Origin: Acanthaster planci
Taxonomy: Eukaryota > Echinodermata > Asteroidea > Valvatida > Acanthasteridae
Reading direction: 5' to 3'
Assembly (NCBI RefSeq): GCF_001949145.1
Contig: NW_019091406.1
Location: 2,135,262 to 2,199,261, forward strand
DNA length: 64,000 nucleotides
Each line of letters starts with the position of its first letter. Position 1 is the first letter of the stretch. Of the stretch, positions 60,901 to 64,000 are shown in pieces. The position numbers and the translations under genes were made by a program. The notes under the pieces were generated by a model. The model was not told the DNA's origin, made no database searches, and saw only the letters and a list, made by a program, of their open reading frames with translations.

Positions 60901-63540
60901 GATCCACTAATTTCATAGTACAGATGAACGACTGTGCAGATCTAACTGGTCTTAAAAAACCTCACTAAAAATGGTTTTTACCTCACTGGCTCTGCCCTGT
61001 GGCTGTGCTCAAAAATACAGTCAACACCAAAATGAACAGGGACCCACGAGGATGAATAAAGCCCTTTTCACATGACGACAAAAAACTCGCAAGGTTTAAA
61101 AACTGTTCTCATGCTTGAGAAATCTTTAAAAAAGTGCTATCGTGTGAAAGGTCGCCAATGCTTGAGAGTGACAAGCATTGCTGGTGAATCCTTGAGATAT
61201 TTTGGAGGAGGTCCGGACCTACAACAAAATCTTCTGCTAGCGGAGGATTTCTCAAGCACCCATGAGAAACGGTTGTGTGAATGGAGGCACTGTTTATTGT
61301 ACAACGTCCCCTGTGATAACCTACACAGTGCGCATGCAGTGCGCGCGCACCCTTTAACTTCGTTTCAGGTATGTCCTGTGATCGTGGCACTGCTCACTGG
61401 TGCAATTGGGAATACCTCCCGCGACTTCCCGCCACACGTGGCTATTGTGGACCATGCCGTCCATGTTCGCCTTAATCGCAGCGTTTTCCATAGCAGTTAT
61501 AACGCTGAGAGTCTCATCATACTCCCAGTCCTTCATGGAACTTTTCTGCTTCTTGGTACTCCCCGAAACATCGGTTTCGGGAGAACGTTTTTTCGTCTGC
61601 AAGTTTGACTCTGCAGATGTAGCGTCAGCCTTTTTTCATTGATGGTCTCCAACCTTTGACCTCACATTGCGCTGGTACTAGCGGTATTTGCACTCAGTAA
61701 GTGTGGAGTTCACCGGCAACCTGCAGAATAAGCTTTTGCGTCTCAAGGAATGCTTGCGAAATGTTACACAGTGCCATGTGACAGGACATGACCGCGGTTT
61801 GTAAAGTAAACAATCCCTGCTCCGAAATTGTCTCAAGCTTTGCAAGTTTTTTTGTCGTCGTGTGAAAAGGGCTTAAGAAACAATGTCACAGGTCTAAACC
61901 CCACAGAAAGGTCTGCTGTTTGTGACAAGGCACTCATAGCAGCATCTTGTCATAAACAGTAGACAAATACATGCACATGTACTGTATGTACCCAAGGTGC
62001 TTGACACTTACAGTACCCGTCCAGCGTAAGTACGTCTCAAAGTGCGCCCTGGTTATGTGAGGTAAATGTGGGGAGGGCAAGATGTCGGTTTTTTCCACGA
62101 ATGTCTCGCCCCAGGTCTTGGTCAAGAAGTCCAGTTCCCGCTTGGCTTTCCTGGGATCGTTAAGAACAGCTGGGAGGTTGACCTGGGAACAGTAGATCGT
62201 CCATTTGTGTTGATCATTGACGACAGAAGGTACAGAGGAGGTGGGGCTGTCTGACGAACTGCTATTGGAGTTTTTCCCTAAGGCATCTGGTGGTAAGCCG
62301 GAAGATACATGTATGTACATAAATACAGGCATGCATTTTTAAGTTATGTACACAATACATGTAAACATGGTAAATACTGACATACTGATGATTAACCACT
62401 TGTTGCCGGGGAGCCCGGTTTTGGACACATACATGTATTCTTTATATGCACAGGCAGGGTGTCCGAAGTCGGACAAAGGGAACTGGGCCTTGTAACAAAA
62501 GACCGTACTTGTAGCAAAAGACCAGGCTGCTGGGAATTACCAACATTTTTTTCACTGCCAAGAGTGCTGCGGATATAATCCAGCATTGTTTTGAAACATT
62601 GTTTGTGGCATTCAGTGGGAGCAGATTACTACCAGTACCTGGGACAAAAGAATTCCACCGCAGAGATGAGCTACACAGTACCACATGCTAATCTGGCCCC
62701 TGTTGAATAGATGTCAGCAGTGCGCTGTGCCAGTTTCAGGAACAAAAGAAAATTACGTAATACCGCACAACCTGGGCTCTATTTACAAGGCGGCAGGCCT
62801 GGCTGAAATACTCCAGCGTCAATAGATGTTGTCTGTCAGATTAGACACCAGACAGTCATTTGTGTGGGTGTAAGTGTCCAGTAAATGGAGATATGAATTT
62901 TTGCAGAATTTTGAAAACAGAAAAAAATGACAACTACCCTAGCCCAGCAGAATCAACAACCCAAAGTGGTTAACATGGTTAAGAAGGCCCAGAGCTCATT
63001 TGATTCATTTTCTTTATGCTGTGAATAGATTTTTGAGCAATACTACTCACCAGCAAGAGAAACAAGGGAATGATCCTTTGCAACATGTGATTCATAGTCT
63101 CCATCACTCACTCCCTCTAGTGGCAGCGTTGCACAGACACCGTTCAACCCATATCGGCACACAAATGAGCCTCCTTCCTTAGTACAGTGGTACTCCCTCA
63201 AGTGCAGGCAGAAATCTGCTGGGTTTTTGAACGTCAATGCACACAGTCGGCATGATTTCCAATTTGGCATGTGACCCGGCGTGGAATTAGGAGTTGTCCT
63301 TTGTTTAAGGAACCCCAATTCAGAATTCGAACCTGTTCTTTCGTGTCTACTTTGGCGGTGGGATCTTGTCATGCTTTTGTTGCTGCCGCCTCCAAATCCA
63401 GCTTTTGCGTTGGAGCTACTGGTAGCCGACGAACTTGATGGTCTACTGCCGTGTTGCTGTGCATTGTGAACCTGCTTCAGCCTAGCCGGATTTGAATGCA
63501 GCGACGACTGTGAGTGTGTGCGACTTTCCCAACCACTCAT
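39818..63540 (-). CDS. VPS54: VPS54, GARP complex subunit (complete, 23 coding exons, 1071 residues)
   Basis: VPS54 pairs with VPS51, VPS52 and VPS53 in the GARP complex, which tethers endosome-derived vesicles to the trans-Golgi network. The exons listed separately join in frame with GT..AG borders and sum to 3216 bases including the stop. Family landmarks: QHKWTIYCSQVNLPAVLNDP near 190, DFALENPDTFEAVLPWSQF near 305, the coiled-coil HYLDIVEVQIAQQISLRSNA near 346, LDSERWKQAEVPAEFQDL near 780, SRSCQLILGAGALQVVGLKT near 877 and VKAPVPSSCFREVCK near 975, then the C-terminal NDGGPKHGLVTSDLAFYTEF. The human protein is 977 residues; the excess is mostly an N-terminal region with two Cys/His zinc-binding motifs. 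An in-frame ATG at 63579 would add 13 residues. Confidence 0.97.
40318..40520 (-). CDS. VPS54: VPS54 exon 22 (residues 971-1037)
   Basis: WEVKAPVPSSCFREVCKRVR ... LHEAIAELLPPEQIKVLFMR ... NDGGPKHG. Matches human YEVKAPVPSPCFRNICKQM.KLHEAI.DLLPEEQ. Acceptor CTCCAG, donor GTGAGA. Confidence 0.99.
40720..40790. repeat. Small hairpin (arms of about 16 bases)
   Basis: GTGCAATTTTGACTCC (40723-40738) pairs with GGAGTCAAAATTGAAAGTGC (40771-40790), with a bulge and a loop of about 32 bases. VPS54 intron between exons 21 and 22. Confidence 0.7.
41193..41273 (-). CDS. VPS54: VPS54 exon 21 (residues 944-970)
   Basis: DYNDHVQEISNKLVNIMDDS then FRQLLST. Matches human DYHDHIAEISAKLVAIMDSLF. 27 codons, phase 0. 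Acceptor TTTAG, donor GTATGT. Confidence 0.98.
41405..41526 (-). CDS. VPS54: VPS54 exon 20 (residues 903-943)
   Basis: ALTSRCLQLVTLFIPIVKEF then FTQRLPPKMQGLLKNLDKIL. Matches human ALSSRCLQLIVHYIPVIRAHFEARLPPK. Acceptor TATAG, donor GTACGG. Confidence 0.98.
42073..42160 (-). CDS. VPS54: VPS54 exon 19 (residues 874-902)
   Basis: MFNSRSCQLILGAGALQVVG then LKTITTKNL. The most conserved block of VPS54, near identical to human. Acceptor CTTCAG, donor GTCAGT. Confidence 0.99.
42657..42762 (-). CDS. VPS54: VPS54 exon 18 (residues 838-873)
   Basis: TVLLLLKMVAEYCQCAIDIP then SVTSDILTRLVEILQ. Matches human TVLLLIRIILEYCQCVDNIPSVTTDMLTRL. Donor GTAAAA. Confidence 0.97.
43007..43090. repeat. Imperfect inverted repeat
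   Basis: ACACAGTGTGGA near 43008 pairs with TCCACACTGTGT near 43075; inner segments GTCCACAC and GTGTGGA also pair partly. VPS54 intron between exons 17 and 18. Confidence 0.55.
43317..43419 (-). CDS. VPS54: VPS54 exon 17 (residues 804-837)
   Basis: GEISLTLLVKADTGSGERKP then LEHVEIANQRYSVVG. Matches human GATEERKPAEVLIVEGQQYAVVG at its end. Acceptor TTTCAG, donor GTAAGT. Confidence 0.95.
44062..44152. mobile_element. piggyBac-like element fragment, family C, next to a splice donor
   Basis: Starts TTAACCACTTCCTGCCAGGG and continues with CCGGA..CCGACACAT, CTTTATATGC and CGGACAAAGGGAAC, all shared with the left part of the copy at 62392. It keeps only the left end; the homology stops where the donor of VPS54 exon 16 begins. 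Confidence 0.75.
44158..44237 (-). CDS. VPS54: VPS54 exon 16 (residues 777-803)
   Basis: LILDSERWKQAEVPAEFQDL then LSAMAK. Matches human LLLDNERWKQADVPAEFQDL. The donor GTAGGT (44152-44157) lies directly at the edge of a piggyBac-like element fragment. Confidence 0.98.
44764..44813 (-). CDS. VPS54: VPS54 exon 15, 50 bases (residues 761-776)
   Basis: ANKFINRFHEERKTKL, matching human AIKFVNRFHEERKTKLS. Acceptor TTACAG, donor GTATTT; ends two bases into a codon. Confidence 0.96.
45251..45382 (-). CDS. VPS54: VPS54 exon 14 (residues 717-760)
   Basis: DGFLERLSSGEFVSLSRAIE then KFVRKCESICERRSTSLRGG. Matches human DGFLEKLNSMEFITLSRLME.... Donor GTCAGG, phase 0. Confidence 0.97.
45902..46034 (-). 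CDS. VPS54: VPS54 exon 13 (residues 672-716)
   Basis: VLIAPIEHSRLMQSVQDLLL then FVCDYAHDRCLKLLIARGK. Matches the human NIQELLYSASDICHDRAVKFLMSR segment. Acceptor CATAG, donor GTAAAA. Confidence 0.96.
46743..46954 (-). CDS. VPS54: VPS54 exon 12, acidic linker (residues 602-671)
   Basis: ETTNIIKRLVNLAAGYDPDS then a Pro/Glu/Asp-rich tail (EPVVTGPDQ ... DNGDQDIEPQPQPSKFDEV). Occupies the same place as the variable acidic Ser-rich loop of the human protein. Acceptor CATAG, donor GTAAGA. Confidence 0.88.
47606..47702 (-). CDS. VPS54: VPS54 exon 11 (residues 569-601)
   Basis: LADQMRLLSFPQWLHLFQAV then FENLGLLLIRVR. Matches human LADQMRMLNFPQWFDLLKDI... Acceptor TCTTAG, donor GTAAGC. Confidence 0.97.
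48251..48735. mobile_element. MITE with inverted ends (about 485 bp)
   Basis: Left end GAGGTTTAGTTGCACGTTCT and right end, in complement, GAGGTTTAGATGCACGTTTT. AC follows in both. Interior contains several ACGTGAA/TTCACGT palindromic words. In VPS54 intron 10, ending 42 bases from exon 10. Confidence 0.75.
48777..48943 (-). CDS. VPS54: VPS54 exon 10 (residues 514-568)
   Basis: DKLTAIVLGMLRQHRFSFLE then TYREEAAESIKALIKQTVVE. Matches human L.SLVFGLLKQRKLNFLE.Y.E....... A transposon begins 42 bases beyond its GTATTC donor. Confidence 0.95.
49312..49435 (-). CDS. VPS54: VPS54 exon 9 (residues 472-513)
   Basis: HLGSQLVELEKLIDKMMTQD then FARFTAADLNRPID. Matches human HLGSQLCELEKLIDKMM..F...S..DLNRP. 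Acceptor GCCAG, donor GTAAAG. Confidence 0.97.
50442..50584 (-). CDS. VPS54: VPS54 exon 8 (residues 425-471)
   Basis: LKLMATVHQTQPTIQILLTT then SEFVGALDLISTTQEVLTQE. Nearly identical to the human LKLMATVHQTQPTVQ... SEFVGALDLI.TTQEVL. Acceptor CTCTAG, donor GTAGGC. Confidence 0.98.
50762..51150. mobile_element. piggyBac-like TTAA MITE (389 bp)
   Basis: TTAA-CCCCTTGACGACGGG at the left, CCCGGCACAAAGGGG-TTAA at the right; imperfect inverted termini flanked by TTAA, the target site of piggyBac transposases. Termini resemble family C but the interior does not align. Relatively GC-rich against the AT-rich intron. No transposase frame. Confidence 0.8.
51317..51416 (-). CDS. VPS54: VPS54 exon 7 (residues 391-424)
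   Basis: GKINSIDAILAQGNLRILKL then QMSRANYVKVFNK: matches the human L.I..LAL.R.N.VKVYNK segment. Acceptor TTTCAG, donor GTAGGA. Confidence 0.96.
51583..51725 (-). CDS. VPS54: VPS54 exon 6, coiled-coil core (residues 344-390)
   Basis: LSHYLDIVEVQIAQQISLRS then NAFFNAMASHDKLQENLAST. Very close to the human protein; part of the N-terminal coiled-coil rod that assembles GARP. Acceptor TGACAG, donor GTATGC. Confidence 0.97.
52087..52221 (-). CDS. VPS54: VPS54 exon 5 (residues 299-343)
   Basis: VFFRNDFALENPDTFEAVLP then WSQFKGQRLSDPAAGHQSSK and LLQEK. The F.LPWS.F and SSKLLQEK elements are shared with human VPS54. Acceptor CTACAG, donor GTATTA; 45 codons. Confidence 0.96.
54670..54704 (-). CDS. 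VPS54: VPS54 exon 4, 35-base microexon (residues 287-298)
   Basis: Encodes ERGSTELEQIPK (first codon shared with exon 3). ELEQIPK matches the human LEQVPK preceding the FALDD segment, and the phase bridges exon 3 (one base over) to exon 5 (phase 0). Acceptor TTTTAG, donor GTACGT. Flanked by introns of 2.4 and 4.4 kb. Confidence 0.85.
55526..56357. other. Assembly gap (run of n)
   Basis: 832 unresolved bases in VPS54 intron between exons 3 and 4. No exon is missing, because exons 3, 4 and 5 join in frame. Apparent open frames across it are artefacts. Confidence 0.99.
57463..57524. repeat. Hairpin (about 24-base arms, 10-base loop)
   Basis: TGTCCTCAAATGTA...ACAAGGACA (57463-57490) pairs with TGTCCTTGTTTACATTTGAG then GACA (57501-57524). 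Nearly full pairing with a small internal bulge. In VPS54 intron; the stem size is in the range of a miRNA precursor or a tiny MITE. Confidence 0.8.
59113..59206 (-). CDS. VPS54: VPS54 exon 3 (residues 256-286)
   Basis: RLKDHKKLGSSVSSASVDPS then DHHQSPVCRLK. Low similarity to human, where this stretch is also variable; supported by splice sites and by frame with exons 2 and 4. Acceptor CTGTAG, donor GTAAAA. Confidence 0.75.
61060..61873. mobile_element. PIF/Harbinger-like element with TAA target duplication (814 bp)
   Basis: Ends AGCCCTTTTCACATGACGAC and, in complement, AGCCCTTTTCACACGACGAC, with matching AAAAA(A)CT(C/T)GCAA beyond. The flanks are TAA (61057-61059) and TAA (61874-61876), a 3-bp target duplication as made by Harbinger transposases. 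The interior carries a Myb/SANT-like frame (61354-61602) and no DDE nuclease, so it is non-autonomous. Confidence 0.85.
61354..61602 (-). CDS. Myb/SANT-like DNA-binding protein fragment of the Harbinger element (82 aa)
   Basis: A Lys/Ser-rich start (MQTKKRSPETDVSGSTKKQK) leads to one trihelix-type Myb domain: W at about 26 (DWEYDETLSVITAMENA), second W (HVWREVAGGI) and the EQCHDHRTYLKR helix in place of the usual AEQCR.K...LK..Y. Autonomous Harbingers encode such a protein beside the nuclease; full versions are longer. Ends soon after the domain, so likely truncated or a minimal DNA-binding remnant. Start and expression unproven. Confidence 0.6.
   Translation of the reverse strand: MQTKKRSPETDVSGSTKKQKSSMKDWEYDETLSVITAMENAAIKANMDGMVHNSHVWREVAGGIPNCTSEQCHDHRTYLKRS
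62012..62286 (-). CDS. VPS54: VPS54 exon 2 (residues 164-255)
   Basis: After a Ser-rich stretch come VVNDQHKWTIYCSQVNLPAV, LNDPRKAKRELDFLTKTWGE, LPHITRAHFETYL, clear matches to the start of the conserved VPS54 region in human. Acceptor ACCAG, donor GTAAGT, phase 0 at the 3' end. Confidence 0.96.
62392..62973. mobile_element. piggyBac-like TTAA element, family C (582 bp)
   Basis: TTAA-CCACTTGTTGCCGGGG at the left and CCCAAAGTGG-TTAA at the right, so TTAA flanks both ends. Interior aligns with the copy at 17041 across much of its length. The left part has the GTCCGAAGTCGGAC palindrome. In VPS54 intron 1. Confidence 0.8.
63051..63540 (-). CDS. VPS54: VPS54 exon 1, Ser-rich N-terminus with zinc-finger motifs (residues 1-163)
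   Basis: From MSGWESRTHSQ a Ser/Asn-rich, probably disordered region leads to a classical C2H2 finger: Cys97-x2-Cys100-x12-His113-x4-His118 (CRLCALTFKNPADFCLHLRE then YH). A second group follows, Cys128-x7-Cys136-x15-His152-x4-His157 (CRYGLNGVC ... SHVAKDH). All eight ligands are present. Donor GTGAGT. The upstream ATG at 63579 is an alternative start. Confidence 0.85.
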
Positions 63541-64000
63541 GACGTCTAAATTGCTCCAATATTCAAACCAGCAAAACACTCACAATATAATTCCACTTTC
63601 TGGAGCACACGTTATACATGTTTAGACTTACACAACGAGGTTACCAGTATTATTATACGGAAAACCAAGTAATCTGGCTATGGAGATGCTCCACGTAGCT
63701 AACTACGCCTAGTGAATCACTATTTTGTTCATAACACTTGTGATTAATCCATACAGTTCAGGGAGATAAGCAAGATTCGTACCCACGATGCAGTGCGCTT
63801 AGACTCTTTTACAGCCGTCACTCCAAATGTTCACGCAATCGAGACACTGATGTCTACGCGTCAGTGAACCATAACCACCTACATTACGGTTACGCAAAAT
63901 CCTGACATTCAATTCTCAATCGTCCACATGCAGTACCGGTACAGTGTTGAGGTATCAGAAGATGATGACGTTAGGGGATTGTCAGACGGGGCGGCCGGAG
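63541..64000 (-). promoter_or_regulatory. VPS54: VPS54 5' flank: leader and probable promoter
   Basis: 460 bases upstream of the chosen start. An in-frame ATG at 63579 lies in the leader. No TATA box at a convincing distance and no splice acceptor that I trust; the far end becomes GC-rich (GGGGCGGCCGGAG at the window edge). It could include the transcription start or part of a further 5' exon. Confidence 0.4.

Larger units (their letters stand above)
39921..63050 (-). other. VPS54: VPS54 introns: long stretches without recognised content
   Basis: Introns over 300 bases with nothing recognised: 39921-40317, 41527-42072, 42161-42656, 44238-44763, 44814-45250, 45383-45901, 46035-46742, 46955-47605, 48944-49311, 49436-50441, 51726-52086 and 52222-54669. 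The introns 54705-59112 and 59207-62011 are rich in ACATGT microsatellites; 54705-59112 also holds the assembly gap. Introns with distinct elements: 40521-41192, 42763-43316, 43420-44157, 47703-48776, 50585-51316, 59207-62011 and 62287-63050. Confidence 0.7.

Noticed and set aside
61072-61608. 178-codon plus-strand open frame in the Harbinger-like element
   Set aside because: It is antisense to the Myb/SANT-like frame and shows no motif of its own; it starts within the inverted terminus.
1-64000. CRISPR arrays, operons, phage or bacterial systems
   Set aside because: All coding sequence is interrupted by GT..AG introns and belongs to animal gene families; no prokaryotic feature is present.

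Overview
This is eukaryotic DNA from an animal genome, with two large, intron-rich genes in the same orientation on the minus strand, separated by about 8.5 kb. Introns use GT..AG boundaries, coding exons are short (35 to about 490 bases), and introns are dense with small non-autonomous DNA transposons, hairpins, minisatellites and ACATGT-type microsatellites. There is a scaffold gap at 55526-55525+832 (55526-56357) and a single n at 18260. The proteins are animal-type and the repeat landscape resembles a marine invertebrate deuterostome. A cephalochordate (amphioxus) is my first guess, with an echinoderm or hemichordate not excluded; this is inference only.

Region 1 (1-31303): the 5' half of an axonemal dynein heavy chain gene. 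I could assemble 34 coding exons that join in a continuous reading frame, giving the first 1880 residues. They run from a start codon at 31281, preceded in frame by TAG TAA, through a long disordered N-terminus, the tail, and the linker, to the AAA1 Walker A loop (GPAGTGKT at residues 1847-1854) in the exon at 214-499. The gene continues beyond the left edge, where the rest of the motor must lie. The length of the tail and the linker/AAA1 sequence suggest an inner-arm, single-headed class (DNAH14-like favoured, DNAH6-like possible).

Region 2 (31304-39817): intergenic DNA with no protein gene I can support. It holds the unidentified 5' non-coding exon and promoter of the dynein gene, the 3' UTR of the second gene, and several repeats, including a fold-back element whose inverted arms are themselves tandem repeats (32621-33473).

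Region 3 (39818-63540): the complete VPS54 gene, a subunit of the GARP tethering complex that captures endosome-derived vesicles at the trans-Golgi. Twenty-three coding exons join in frame to a 1071-residue protein with a stop at 39818-39820. Its N-terminus carries one classical C2H2 zinc finger and a second Cys2His2-like motif, which I do not know from the human protein. The two genes have no obvious functional link: one is a ciliary motor, the other a Golgi tether.

Mobile DNA is the most notable layer. There are four piggyBac-like TTAA elements, one of which ends within a few bases of the VPS54 exon 16 splice donor. A Harbinger-like element has a perfect TAA target duplication and a Myb/SANT-like reading frame. 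A three-copy element family shows a 24-base internal unit present once, twice and about fourteen times, which looks like the birth of a minisatellite.
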